A stretch of 43,079 bases of DNA from Sphingomonadales bacterium UBA7471 (GTDB taxonomy: Bacteria; Pseudomonadota; Alphaproteobacteria; Sphingomonadales; Sphingomonadaceae): the NCBI GenBank assembly GCA_002479765.1, contig DLOZ01000022.1, positions 1-43,079 on the forward strand, read 5' to 3'. Positions 15,773 through 24,893 of this stretch are shown here, in pieces. Both the position numbers and the translations under genes were made by a program. The notes under the pieces were generated by a model. That model searched no databases, was not told the origin of the DNA, and saw only the letters and a program-made list of their open reading frames with translations. Numbering within the stretch: position 1 is the first letter of the stretch; the number at the start of each line of letters is the position of its first letter.

Positions 15773-17137
15773 TTAGTGACGTCCCAGCATATGGTCAACG
15801 AGATTGGCCAGCGTGCGGAACTCTTGCGTTGAAATTCCCGCCTGTCCCTTCACCGACGGCGGAACAAGTGCACGGCTGAAACCAAGCTTGGCCGATTCCT
15901 TCAAACGCAATGCGCCATGCGCGACGGGGCGAATTTCGCCAGACAAGGCGACTTCTCCAAACAGAACAGCATCCGACGGCAAGGGCCGCTCGGCAAGGGC
16001 CGATACCAGCGCCGCCGCGACCGCAAGGTCCGCCGCCGGGTCCGAAATGCGATAACCGCCAGCGATGTTCAGATAGACTTCCGCCGTCGAAAAGCTAAGA
16101 CCACAGCGCGCCTCCAACACCGCCAATATCATGGCCAGCCGTCCGCTGTCCCATCCGACCACGGCGCGGCGCGGCGTCGCACCGCTGGATAGGCGCACGG
16201 TCAGCGCCTGAATTTCAACGAGTACTGGCCGCGTGCCTTCCAACGCCGGAAATACCGTTGCGCCGGTCACTTGCTCTGCGCGATCCGTCAGGAACAAGGC
16301 GCTTGGATTGCCAACCTCGGTCAGGCCCTCTTCCGCCATGGCGAAAACGCCAATTTCATCGGTGCCGCCAAAGCGGTTCTTCGATGCGCGCAATATCCGA
16401 TATTGATGGCTTCGCTCACCTTCAAACGCCAGCACCGTATCGACCATATGTTCAAGCACGCGTGGTCCGGCAATCGTTCCGTCTTTGGTGACATGGCCTA
16501 CCAGCATCAATGCAGAGCCACGCTCTTTGGCAAAACGGATCAGCTCTTGCGCCGATGCCCGCACTTGGCTGACGGTGCCAGGCGCGCCTTCAATCAAATC
16601 GCTGTGCATCGTCTGGATCGAGTCAATCACCAGCAAGGCGGGCGGCGCGCCCTTCCCCATCGTCGTCAATATGTCGCGGACCGAGGTTGCCGCCGCCAAT
16701 TGCACGGGCGCATCGCCGAGCCCAAGCCGCCGTGCGCGCAAACGCACTTGGTCGACAGCCTCTTCGCCCGAAATATACGCAACGCTCAGTCCACGCCGCG
16801 CCAGATTGGCCGCCGCCTGCAACAGCAAAGTAGACTTACCAATGCCCGGATCACCGCCCAGCAACGTCGCTGAACCCGGCACAAGGCCGCCACCCAGCGC
16901 ACGGTCGAACTCGGCAATGCCGGTCGAGGCGCGATCAGGAAGCTTGATGTCGGTGTTCAGCCCCGACAGTTCGACCGAACGTCCGCCCGAATGCAAATGA
17001 TGCTTCAGCTCAAAGACCGTCGCGCTCGCCTCTTCCGCCAGCGTATTCCATTCGCCGCAGTCGTCACATTGCCCCTGCCAACGGTTCGCTTCGGAACCGC
17101 ATGCCTGACATACATATTTGCGCTTTGCCTTTGCCAT
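15773..17137 (-). CDS. radA: DNA repair protein RadA (Sms)
   Basis: 454 residues, full length. N-terminal zinc finger C10-x2-C13 and C24-x2-C27, RecA-like core with Walker A GGDPGIGKST (94-103), the RadA-specific KNRFG motif at 253-257, and a C-terminal Lon-like domain. RadA processes recombination intermediates by driving branch migration of strands paired by RecA. Divergent from the patatin-like gene with 93 bases between their starts, which must hold both promoters. Confidence 0.97.
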   Translation of the reverse strand: MAKAKRKYVCQACGSEANRWQGQCDDCGEWNTLAEEASATVFELKHHLHSGGRSVELSGLNTDIKLPDRASTGIAEFDRALGGGLVPGSATLLGGDPGIGKSTLLLQAAANLARRGLSVAYISGEEAVDQVRLRARRLGLGDAPVQLAAATSVRDILTTMGKGAPPALLVIDSIQTMHSDLIEGAPGTVSQVRASAQELIRFAKERGSALMLVGHVTKDGTIAGPRVLEHMVDTVLAFEGERSHQYRILRASKNRFGGTDEIGVFAMAEEGLTEVGNPSALFLTDRAEQVTGATVFPALEGTRPVLVEIQALTVRLSSGATPRRAVVGWDSGRLAMILAVLEARCGLSFSTAEVYLNIAGGYRISDPAADLAVAAALVSALAERPLPSDAVLFGEVALSGEIRPVAHGALRLKESAKLGFSRALVPPSVKGQAGISTQEFRTLANLVDHMLGRH

Positions 17138-17230
17138 AGACGGAAACTATCAGAACATATCAAGAACTCAAGCCGTAAAAAGCACGCATAGGTGCTTGCG
17201 CACGCCCTTTGGCGGTGTCACACCATCGGC

Positions 17231-19570
17231 ATGCGTGAAAAAGAACTTCGGCTGGCGCTCATTTGTTATGGCGGGGTAAGCCTTGCCATCTACATGCATG
17301 GCGTCACGCGCGAGATTTGGCATATGGTCCGCGCCAGCCGCGCATTCCATGATGCAGTGCCTGCAACGGGTGGCAGCGAGGCTGTCTATCACGACTTACT
17401 CGCCGAAATGTCGCAGGTCAGCGGAACGAAGCTGCGCGTGCTGACCGATATCATCGCCGGGTCCAGCGCCGGCGGCATTAACGGCATATTTCTGTCCCAA
17501 GCCATTGTCACAGGGCAGTCGCTGGAGCCGCTGACCGATATGTGGCTTGAAATGGCTGATGTGGACGTCCTGCTTGACCCCGACGCCCGCCCGCTGTCGC
17601 GCTTCTCCAAATTTTGGGCAACACCGATAGCGTGGTTGATCTTGCGGCGGCGCGGCGGCGCGGTTGAACAGACGGTCGCGAAGGAAGCACAGGACGAGGT
17701 CGCAACCAAGCTATCGCGCTTCGTCCGTGCCCGCTGGTTCGCGCCGCCCTTTGGCGGCAACGTGTTTTCCAAGCTGTTGCTGGATGCGTTGAAGGCCATG
17801 GAGGCAAACAAAGCCGGATCGCCGCTTTTGCCCGTCAACCAACCGCTCGACCTGTTTGTGACGGTCACCGATTTTAACGGGCATGATCGGGTCTTGCGCC
17901 TGAACAGTCCGCCCGAGGTGACGGAGTCTGAGCACAGGATCACCGTCGACTTTTCGACACGCGGGCGGACGGGCCTTGCCGATATGGCCGAACTCATCTT
18001 TGCGGCGCGCGCGACCGCCAGCTTCCCGGGTGCCTTCCCGCCCTTTTCGGTGCGTGAACTTGACCGATTGCTGGCGCGCGAGAATGTGCCGTGGCTGGGG
18101 CGGAACGCATTTCTGAAACGCATATTGCCGCAGCAATTTGCCGCCAATGCAGCGGAAGACACGATGCTGATTGACGGTTCCGTGCTCGCCAACGCGCCGT
18201 TTAATCAGGCGATTGCCGCCCTGCGCAACCGCCCCGCGCGCCGCGAAGTCGACCGCCGCTTTGTCTATATTGACCCAAAGCCCGGCCGGCCAAGTTTCCG
18301 CTTCGGTCGGCGCAATGCAGATGGCAGCGCCGACAACCCGCGCAAACCACCCGGCTTTTTCGCAACGATATTTGGCGCAACATCGAACATCCCGCGGGAA
18401 CAACCGATCCGCGATAGCTTGGAAAAAATCTCAGGCCGGTCGGAACGGATCGAACGGATGCGACAGGTGATCGACAGCCTGCGGAACGAAGTCGAAACCA
18501 CGGTCGAGGCACTGCTGGGCAAGACCTGGTTCCTGAGCCAGCCGACCGCCGTCCGTATGCAAAAATGGCGTCAATCTGCGCAGGAAAAGGCGATACTTGC
18601 TGCCGGATTCAGCTATCGTGGCTATGGCCATCTCAAGCTTGCGGGCGTCGTCGACGATATTGTGGCAACCGCGCGGCGCAGCCTGCCCGATGCCAACAAC
18701 GGGTTTTTCCGGGACTTGAGAGCGGCTTTGTGGGCTGAAATCAGGACACGGGGGTTGGACCGCATGCCGCATGACAGCGGCAAGCAAGCGACCAAACAGT
18801 CCATCGCCTTTTTTGGCACGCACGATCTACGGTTCAGAATTCGCCGGCTCCGCTTCCTTGCACGGCATCTGACGGAGGAGGTCGAAAATGTCATCGACGT
18901 ACCCGAAAGCGACATCACGCAGATCCGTGATGCCATTTACCGCTGTCTGGCAATGTATCTGGATCTGGAAACGGCCGAATTTCTCGGCGTCGATTTTGCC
19001 ATTGCCGCAAAGGCGGGCGTCGCCAATCCGGCCGGGCTCATAGACCATTTGGCGGCCCAGCGCGACCTCGTCCAAACGGACCTGCGTGTGGACGCGATAT
19101 TGTGCGCAGCAATCCTCGCACTGCCAGTTGCAGCGCGGCGGGCCATGCTGCTCGGCTATCTGGGTTATGCGCTTTATGACATCGCGACCTTGCCATTATT
19201 GCAGGATGAAGGGTTCGACGAATTTGACCCCGTCAAAGTCGATCGCATTTCACCCGAAGACTGCAGCTCCATCCGCAAAGGCGGCGCAGCGGCCACGTTG
19301 AAGGGCATAGAATTCAACAATTTCGGGGCGTTTTTCAGCCGGTCCTATCGCGAGAATGATTATCTGTGGGGACGGCTGCATGGGGCGGAACGGCTCATCG
19401 ACATTTTGGTGTCGTCCCTTCCCGCAGGTCATGGCTTCGCCGAAAACAGGGTGCGGGCGTACAAAAGGCTCGCCTTCCATGCGATATTGGATGAGGAGCA
19501 GGATAGGCTGAAATATGTCCAGCCCCTCATCGCATCATTGCGGAATGAGATTGATCAGATCGAAATCTGA
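17231..19570 (+). CDS. Patatin-like phospholipase domain protein, long form
   Basis: 779 residues from the ATG at 17231; an in-frame start at 17192 adds 13 unconserved residues. The lipase serine S79 is in GSSAGG (77-82) and the partner aspartate D315 is in LIDGSVLANAP, giving the patatin Ser-Asp dyad. The oxyanion region is YGGVSLAIYMHG. A C-terminal half of about 400 residues has no motif I can name; it is mostly helical. This matches the long patatin-related family found in sphingomonads, actinobacteria and myxobacteria (DUF3376-type C-terminus, from memory), probably a lipid acyl hydrolase. No signal peptide, so it should be cytoplasmic or membrane associated. Convergent with dnaJ, 23 bases apart. 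Confidence 0.88.
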   Translation: MREKELRLALICYGGVSLAIYMHGVTREIWHMVRASRAFHDAVPATGGSEAVYHDLLAEMSQVSGTKLRVLTDIIAGSSAGGINGIFLSQAIVTGQSLEPLTDMWLEMADVDVLLDPDARPLSRFSKFWATPIAWLILRRRGGAVEQTVAKEAQDEVATKLSRFVRARWFAPPFGGNVFSKLLLDALKAMEANKAGSPLLPVNQPLDLFVTVTDFNGHDRVLRLNSPPEVTESEHRITVDFSTRGRTGLADMAELIFAARATASFPGAFPPFSVRELDRLLARENVPWLGRNAFLKRILPQQFAANAAEDTMLIDGSVLANAPFNQAIAALRNRPARREVDRRFVYIDPKPGRPSFRFGRRNADGSADNPRKPPGFFATIFGATSNIPREQPIRDSLEKISGRSERIERMRQVIDSLRNEVETTVEALLGKTWFLSQPTAVRMQKWRQSAQEKAILAAGFSYRGYGHLKLAGVVDDIVATARRSLPDANNGFFRDLRAALWAEIRTRGLDRMPHDSGKQATKQSIAFFGTHDLRFRIRRLRFLARHLTEEVENVIDVPESDITQIRDAIYRCLAMYLDLETAEFLGVDFAIAAKAGVANPAGLIDHLAAQRDLVQTDLRVDAILCAAILALPVAARRAMLLGYLGYALYDIATLPLLQDEGFDEFDPVKVDRISPEDCSSIRKGGAAATLKGIEFNNFGAFFSRSYRENDYLWGRLHGAERLIDILVSSLPAGHGFAENRVRAYKRLAFHAILDEEQDRLKYVQPLIASLRNEIDQIEI

Positions 19571-19593
19571 CCGATCACTTCGCCACATCGCAA

Positions 19594-20718
19594 TCACGTC
19601 CCGATGCCGTCCCAAATCCCTTTGAGCTTATCAAAAAAGCCTGTCGACTGCGGGCATTCCTCACCGGTTTCGGTTTCACGGAACTCGCGCAAGATCTCTT
19701 TCTGGCGCGCTGACAGCTTGGACGGCGTTTCAACATCGATCTGAATGACCATGTCGCCGCGTCCGCGCCCTTGCAGGACGGGCATCCCTGCCCCGCGCTG
19801 GCGCAGCTGCTTGCCCGACTGGATGCCCTCTGGAACGATGATGAGGTGTTCCGCACCATCGAGGCCCGGAATGCGGATTTCGCCGCCCAGCGCCGCTGTG
19901 GTGAAGCTTACGGGCACGCGGCAGAACAATGTCGTGCCGTCGCGCTCAAACACCTTGTGCCGCGACAGATGGATGAAAATGTACAGGTCACCGGCGGCCG
20001 CGCCATATGGCCCAGCTTCGCCCTTGCCCGCAACCCGAATGCGCGTGCCTTCATCCACGCCCGGCGGAATATTTACGGATATGGTTTTGCGTTCGTCCTT
20101 GCGGCCTTCGCCGGCACAGACACGGCATGGGTCTTCGATAACCTCACCCCGGCCATGACAGGTCGGACATGTCCGTTCGACCACGAAGAAACCTTGCTGC
20201 GCGCGCACCTTGCCGTGACCCGCGCACAGGTTGCAACGGCGCTTGCCCGAACCCGGCGTTGCGCCTGTCCCTTCACAGGTGCCGCAAGCCGTCGCCACGT
20301 CGATGGTAATTTCGGCATCCTTGCCATGGAAGGCTTCGTCGAGTGAAATTTCAAGATCATAGCGCAAGTCTGCGCCGCGTGCGGGGCCACGCTGGCGTCC
20401 GCCAAAGGCATCGCCGAAAAAGCTTTCGAATATGTCGGAAAAGTCACCAAAGCCACCTCCACCCTGGCCGCCGCCGCCCATGCCGCCATTTTCAAACGCG
20501 GCTTTGCCAAGACGGTCATAAGCCGCACGTTTTTGCGGATCTTTCAAGACATCATAGGCCTGGCTGACCGCTTTAAATCTGGCTTCGGATTTGTCGCAGC
20601 CGGGATTGCGGTCGGGATGGCATTCCATCGCGATCCGGCGATAGGCGGACTTCAGCGTCTTTTCATCCGCTGTCCGCTCGACTTCCAACAATTCGTAATA
20701 ATCGATGTCAAGATTCAT
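19594..20718 (-). CDS. dnaJ: Chaperone DnaJ
   Basis: 374 residues with all type I domains: J domain with HPD at 34-36, a Gly/Phe-rich linker (MGGGGQGGGGFGDF), four CxxCxGxG zinc repeats (CGTCEGTG, CNLCAGHG, CPTCHGRG, CRVCAGEG) and the C-terminal substrate-binding region. It delivers unfolded substrates to DnaK and stimulates its ATPase. It follows dnaK after 67 bases that contain a 14-bp hairpin, and probably depends on the dnaK promoter. Confidence 0.98.
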   Translation of the reverse strand: MNLDIDYYELLEVERTADEKTLKSAYRRIAMECHPDRNPGCDKSEARFKAVSQAYDVLKDPQKRAAYDRLGKAAFENGGMGGGGQGGGGFGDFSDIFESFFGDAFGGRQRGPARGADLRYDLEISLDEAFHGKDAEITIDVATACGTCEGTGATPGSGKRRCNLCAGHGKVRAQQGFFVVERTCPTCHGRGEVIEDPCRVCAGEGRKDERKTISVNIPPGVDEGTRIRVAGKGEAGPYGAAAGDLYIFIHLSRHKVFERDGTTLFCRVPVSFTTAALGGEIRIPGLDGAEHLIIVPEGIQSGKQLRQRGAGMPVLQGRGRGDMVIQIDVETPSKLSARQKEILREFRETETGEECPQSTGFFDKLKGIWDGIGT

Positions 20719-20736
20719 GACTGACTACCCCCCGGC

Positions 20737-20776
20737 TTCCCGACCGTCGCTGCATTTCGCTGGCGACAGTCGGGAA
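20737..20776 (-). other. Intercistronic hairpin between dnaK and dnaJ
   Basis: Arms of 14 bases at 20737-20750 and 20763-20776 (minus strand TTCCCGACTGTCGC with GCGACGGTCGGGAA, one G-U pair) around a 12-base loop. It is not followed by a T-run, so a simple terminator is unlikely. It could attenuate or stabilise the message and lower DnaJ relative to DnaK. It ends 18 bases before the dnaJ start. Confidence 0.6.
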
Positions 20777-20785
20777 TTTTCAACA

Positions 20786-22690
20786 TCAGTCTTTCTTGTC
20801 GTCTTCGACTTCGGAGAATTCTGCATCGACAACATTGTCGTCCGCAGGGGCTTCTTCGGTCGCAGCGCCGGGCGATGCCGCAGCTTGCTCTTCCTTGTAG
20901 ATGGCTTCACCAAGCTTCATCGCGATTTGTGCCAAGGCCGTTGCCTTTTCCTTCATCGCTTCTGCATCACCACCTTCGATGGCGGTCTTGGTTTCCGCAA
21001 CAGCCGCTTCGATTTCGCCCTTCAGCGCAGCGTCAATCTTGTCGCCATGCTCAGACAACTGCTTTTCGGTCGTGTGCACAAGGCTTTCGGCATTGTTCTT
21101 GGCTTCGGCAGCTTCACGACGTTTCTTGTCTTCTTCAGCGAATGCTTCGGCATCACGGACCATCTGATCGATGTCGGCGTCGGACAAACCGCCCGAGGCT
21201 TGGATCTTGATCTGCTGTTCCTTGCCGGTGCCCTTGTCCTTTGCGGTTACGCTGACGAGGCCGTTGGCATCAATGTCGAATGTCACTTCAACCTGTGGCA
21301 CGCCGCGCGGTGCGGGTGGAATTCCGACAAGGTCGAAATTGCCGAGCAGCTTGTTATCCGCCGCCATTTCCCGCTCGCCCTGGAACACGCGGATGGTAAC
21401 CGCATTCTGGTTATCTTCGGCAGTCGAGTAAACTTGGCTCTTCTTGGTCGGGATCGTCGTGTTACGGTCGATCATGCGGGTGAACACACCGCCCAAGGTT
21501 TCGATACCAAGCGACAGCGGTGTTACGTCCAGCAACAACACGTCCTTAACGTCGCCCTGCAAAACGCCTGCCTGAATGGCGGCGCCCATGGCAACCACTT
21601 CGTCAGGGTTCACGCCAGTGTGCGGTTCCTTGCCGAAGAACGCCTTAACAACGTCACGTACCTTTGGCATGCGGGTCATGCCGCCAACCATGACAACTTC
21701 GTCAATGGCATCCGCCTTCAGACCAGCGTCAGCCAAAGCCTTTTTGCAAGGCTCCAGCGTGCGCTTGATGAGGTCGTCGACCAGCTTTTCAAGGTCGGCG
21801 CGGGTGATCGTCTTCACCAAATGCTTTGGACCATTTTGGTCAGCGGTGATGAACGGCAAGTTGACTTCCGTCGTCTGCGTCGAGGACAGTTCAATCTTCG
21901 CCTTTTCAGCGGCTTCCTTCAAACGCTGAAGCGCAAGCTTGTCCTTCGTCAGGTCAATGCCTTCGGCTTTTTGGAAGTCTGCGGCCAGAAATTCGACAAG
22001 CTTGCTGTCAAAGTCTTCACCGCCCAAGAACGTGTCGCCATTGGTCGATTTCACTTCGAACACGCCGTCTCCGACTTCGAGGATCGAGATGTCGAACGTA
22101 CCGCCGCCAAGGTCATAGACCGCGATGGTTTTGTTCTCATCCTTGTCCATGCCATATGCAAGTGCAGCGGCGGTTGGCTCGTTGATGATGCGCAGAACTT
22201 CAAGACCCGCAATCTGGCCAGCATCCTTCGTCGCCTGACGCTGGGCGTCGTTGAAGTACGCGGGAACCGTGATAACGGCTTGCGTTACGGTTTCACCCAG
22301 ATAGGCCTCTGCCGTTTCCTTCATTTTCTGAAGGATGAAGGCCGAAATTTGCGATGGCGAATAATCTTCACCGCCAGCCTTTACCCATGCGTCGCCATTC
22401 TTGCCCTTGACGATGCTGTAAGGAACAAGCTCTGTATCTTTTTTGGTGATCGGATCGTCGAAGCGGCGGCCGATAAGGCGCTTCACTGCGAAAATCGTGC
22501 TTTCCGGATTGGTGACGGCCTGACGCTTTGCCGGTTGTCCAATCAGACGCTCACCGTCCTTGGCAAAGGCCACGATCGATGGCGTCGTACGCGCGCCTTC
22601 CGCATTTTCGATGACCTTGGGCTTGCCGCCGTCCATTACCGCAACGCAGCTGTTTGTCGTGCCCAAGTCGATACCAATAACTTTAGCCAT
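20786..22690 (-). CDS. dnaK: Chaperone DnaK (Hsp70)
   Basis: 634 residues from the ATG at 22690 (MAKVIGIDLGTTNSCVAV); a GTG 45 bases upstream in frame is rejected because DnaK starts at this point throughout the family. The ATPase domain (phosphate loops, VYDLGGGTFDIS), the linker LLLDVTPLSLGIETLGG, the substrate domain and an acidic tail (EEAPADDNVVDAEFSEVEDD) are complete. It binds exposed hydrophobic segments and works with DnaJ (next gene) and GrpE (24894-25469). A sigma-32 type promoter lies about 100 bases upstream. Confidence 0.99.
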   Translation of the reverse strand: MAKVIGIDLGTTNSCVAVMDGGKPKVIENAEGARTTPSIVAFAKDGERLIGQPAKRQAVTNPESTIFAVKRLIGRRFDDPITKKDTELVPYSIVKGKNGDAWVKAGGEDYSPSQISAFILQKMKETAEAYLGETVTQAVITVPAYFNDAQRQATKDAGQIAGLEVLRIINEPTAAALAYGMDKDENKTIAVYDLGGGTFDISILEVGDGVFEVKSTNGDTFLGGEDFDSKLVEFLAADFQKAEGIDLTKDKLALQRLKEAAEKAKIELSSTQTTEVNLPFITADQNGPKHLVKTITRADLEKLVDDLIKRTLEPCKKALADAGLKADAIDEVVMVGGMTRMPKVRDVVKAFFGKEPHTGVNPDEVVAMGAAIQAGVLQGDVKDVLLLDVTPLSLGIETLGGVFTRMIDRNTTIPTKKSQVYSTAEDNQNAVTIRVFQGEREMAADNKLLGNFDLVGIPPAPRGVPQVEVTFDIDANGLVSVTAKDKGTGKEQQIKIQASGGLSDADIDQMVRDAEAFAEEDKKRREAAEAKNNAESLVHTTEKQLSEHGDKIDAALKGEIEAAVAETKTAIEGGDAEAMKEKATALAQIAMKLGEAIYKEEQAAASPGAATEEAPADDNVVDAEFSEVEDDKKD

Positions 22691-22793
22691 AAAAACTTTA
22701 CCCCGAAATTTTAAAATTGAACGCTTACTGGCCACTTACGGTCCGGCCCTATCAGGCACCGGTGTTTTCCCGTAATGCAACCTTGTAGCGGCG

Positions 22794-22821
22794 ATATAGG
22801 TGCCAAATCTCTTGGCACAAG
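22794..22821 (-). promoter_or_regulatory. Sigma-32 (RpoH) type promoter of dnaK with palindromic spacer
   Basis: On the minus strand CTTG (22821-22818), 17 bases, then CCTATAT (22800-22794), an exact fit to the alphaproteobacterial heat-shock consensus CTTG-N17/18-CYTATNT. The 17-base spacer is itself a perfect inverted repeat, TGCCAA-GAGAT-TTGGCA. Transcription should start near 22788, giving a leader of about 100 bases before dnaK. Confidence 0.8.
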
Positions 22822-22901
22822 ACTTCGGCAACCCTAGATAGGGAAAAAGTAGTCACAGTCCTGGCTTTGAACCACAAAGCCAATGCCGAAAAGAGGATCA
22901 T

Positions 22902-23375
22902 ATGAACCGACGGATATTCTCAGTTGCAGCCGCAGCAAGTGCATTATTGCTGGGATCGTGCGGCCCGACACCGCAGCTAAAGGTCAAAGAGGCGGTGCTC
23001 ACGCTATCGCCGGTCGACAGCAATCCGTCGGCATTTCATTTCAACGTCTATGGCGGCCCCGAAGATGTCTATTTGCTGCGCGTCAGTTCGCCGTCCGCCA
23101 TCCGCGTTGAAATGCACGATGTGACGGTGGATCCGAAAACGGGGGCCGTGTCTATGATGCCGCTGCAGCGCGTCCGCATTCCCGCTGGCGAAACCGTCGC
23201 CTTCAAAAAAGGTGGCAAGCATGTGATGATGTGGGGCGTCAACCTCATCCCCCGCCGGCTTGGCGTGATTGAGACTGAATTTCTGTTCTCCAACAATGAA
23301 CGCATATTGGTGAAAGCCCGCGTGCAGGAAGTCGACGGCACTGACCCGGACGAGAAAAAGGCAATCGACGGCTAG
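22902..23375 (+). CDS. PCu(A)C-like copper chaperone, lipoprotein
   Basis: 157 residues; ATG preceded by GAGGA. A lipobox LGSC (17-20) predicts a lipoprotein anchored through C20. The metal motif of periplasmic copper chaperones, H-M-x10-M-x21-H-x-M, is recognisable as H72, M85, H107 and M109, with exactly 21 residues between M85 and H107; here the first spacing is one residue longer and Met precedes the His (M71-H72). Such proteins carry Cu(I) to cytochrome oxidase. The region RIPAGETVAFKKGGKHVMM fits the family. It is divergent from dnaK and convergent with the MATE gene, with no copper genes nearby. Confidence 0.75.
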   Translation: MNRRIFSVAAAASALLLGSCGPTPQLKVKEAVLTLSPVDSNPSAFHFNVYGGPEDVYLLRVSSPSAIRVEMHDVTVDPKTGAVSMMPLQRVRIPAGETVAFKKGGKHVMMWGVNLIPRRLGVIETEFLFSNNERILVKARVQEVDGTDPDEKKAIDG

Positions 23376-23415
23376 GGCATGCCCTTTCCCAATATTGTCG
23401 CAATATGATGGTTTA

Positions 23416-24813
23416 TTAAGCTTCTGCAGGCAGCAGTCCGAGCCGCGCGCGCATCGACCAACGCACCAGCATCAACACCGCCACAAGCGCCAGTCCGGCC
23501 GCAAGGCCAGTCCACACACCGACACCGTCCCAACCCGCCCGAAACGCAAGCCACGCGCCGACACCGATGCCGACCACCCAATATCCGAACGCCGCGAAGT
23601 ACATCGGGACTTTGGTATCATGCAGTCCGCGCAACATGCCCGCGCCGACAACCTGCGCGCCATCGACAATCTGGAATATCGCGGCCACCAGCAGGAAGCT
23701 AACAGCAAGGTCAAAAACCTGCTTGGTCGCGGCATCGACGGGGGTGACGAATATCCCAATCAGCGCCTCAGGAAACAAATAAATAGCAAGCGCCATGACC
23801 GCCATAAAACCGGTGCCCAGCACGAAAGCGGTCCAGCCTGCCCGTGTGATGCCGACCGCGTCGCGCCGGCCATAAGCAAGGCCGACACGCACGGTCGCCG
23901 CCTGCCCCAGCCCCATGGGCACCATGAAGGTAAGCGACGCGATCTGGATGGCAACGGCATGTGCCGCAACCGATGCTTCGTTAATTAGCCCCATCAACAG
24001 GATCGCGATTGCAAACACGCCGCCTTCGAAACCCATCGTAAAACCAATGGGCAAACCCAAACGCCAGATTTCGCGAAACCGCCGCCAATCCGCACGCCAG
24101 AAGCGCCCGAACAAATGGTAGCGGCGAAATTTCGGATGGAAACTGACGACCAGAGCCATGACACCGAACTGCGCGACATTGGTAATCGTGCTGCCAATGC
24201 CCGCTCCGACCAGCCCCAATTGCGGCAAGCCCAAATTACCGAGGATGAGGCCATAATTGACCACGGCATTTAACAACACTGCGCAACACGCGACGATGGT
24301 TGCCCAGACTGGCTTTTCCAGCGCCGCGACAAAATTGCGCAGAACGAGAAATCCGAGGAAGGGCAAAATGGACCACATATAGGCCCGCACAAACACCGCA
24401 GCGTCGGCAGCGAGATCCGCTTGCTGACCCGTCGCAATCAATATGGCTTCGGCATTCCATAAAAACGCCCACACCGGCATCATGACCGCGCAACAGACCC
24501 AAAGACCCTGCCGGAACGTCCGCCGAATATCGCGCACCGAATGCGCCATGCGGCCTTTTTCGGATGCCATCATCGGTGCCGTGGCCGTGATTAAACCCAT
24601 GCAGAAAATCGCGCAGAAAATGGCGAGGTTGTGCCCCAAAGCACCCGCCGCCAACGCACGCGGACCAAGCCAACCCAGCAGGATGACGTCGGTCACGCCG
24701 ATCAGCATCATCGTCAGGTTGGACAATATCATCGGCCACGCGAGCAGCAACGTCGCCCGAAGCTCATCGCGCCAAGGGGATTGGCCTATGGTTGGGAGTG
24801 CCTTTGTGGTCAT
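23416..24813 (-). CDS. MATE family multidrug efflux transporter (NorM-like)
   Basis: 465 residues with twelve hydrophobic segments and two-fold internal symmetry. The N-terminal helix region AWPMILSNLTMMLIGVTDVI and the mid-protein segment QAATVRVGLAYGRRDAVG are typical of NorM-type MATE proteins, which export cationic drugs and metabolites in exchange for sodium ions or protons. Substrate unknown. It lies between dnaK and grpE; its start is 80 bases downstream of the grpE stop, so read-through from the heat-shock promoter is possible. Confidence 0.93.
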   Translation of the reverse strand: MTTKALPTIGQSPWRDELRATLLLAWPMILSNLTMMLIGVTDVILLGWLGPRALAAGALGHNLAIFCAIFCMGLITATAPMMASEKGRMAHSVRDIRRTFRQGLWVCCAVMMPVWAFLWNAEAILIATGQQADLAADAAVFVRAYMWSILPFLGFLVLRNFVAALEKPVWATIVACCAVLLNAVVNYGLILGNLGLPQLGLVGAGIGSTITNVAQFGVMALVVSFHPKFRRYHLFGRFWRADWRRFREIWRLGLPIGFTMGFEGGVFAIAILLMGLINEASVAAHAVAIQIASLTFMVPMGLGQAATVRVGLAYGRRDAVGITRAGWTAFVLGTGFMAVMALAIYLFPEALIGIFVTPVDAATKQVFDLAVSFLLVAAIFQIVDGAQVVGAGMLRGLHDTKVPMYFAAFGYWVVGIGVGAWLAFRAGWDGVGVWTGLAAGLALVAVLMLVRWSMRARLGLLPAEA

Positions 24814-24893
24814 GGGCGGGGCGATAGCGGAGAGCGGCCAATGAAACCACCCCCGAACTTCGGCATTCCCGCGTAGGGACTAATCCCCGGCGC

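Noticed and set aside
20705..22714. 669-codon open frame opposite dnaK
   Set aside because: It is antisense to a perfect DnaK. Strong codon bias in highly expressed genes keeps the opposite frame free of stops; the translation has no domain pattern.
23376..23415. Hairpin ATATTG-TCG-CAATAT between the PCu(A)C and MATE genes as a terminator
   Set aside because: Only a six-base AT-rich stem with no convincing T-run; too weak to annotate.
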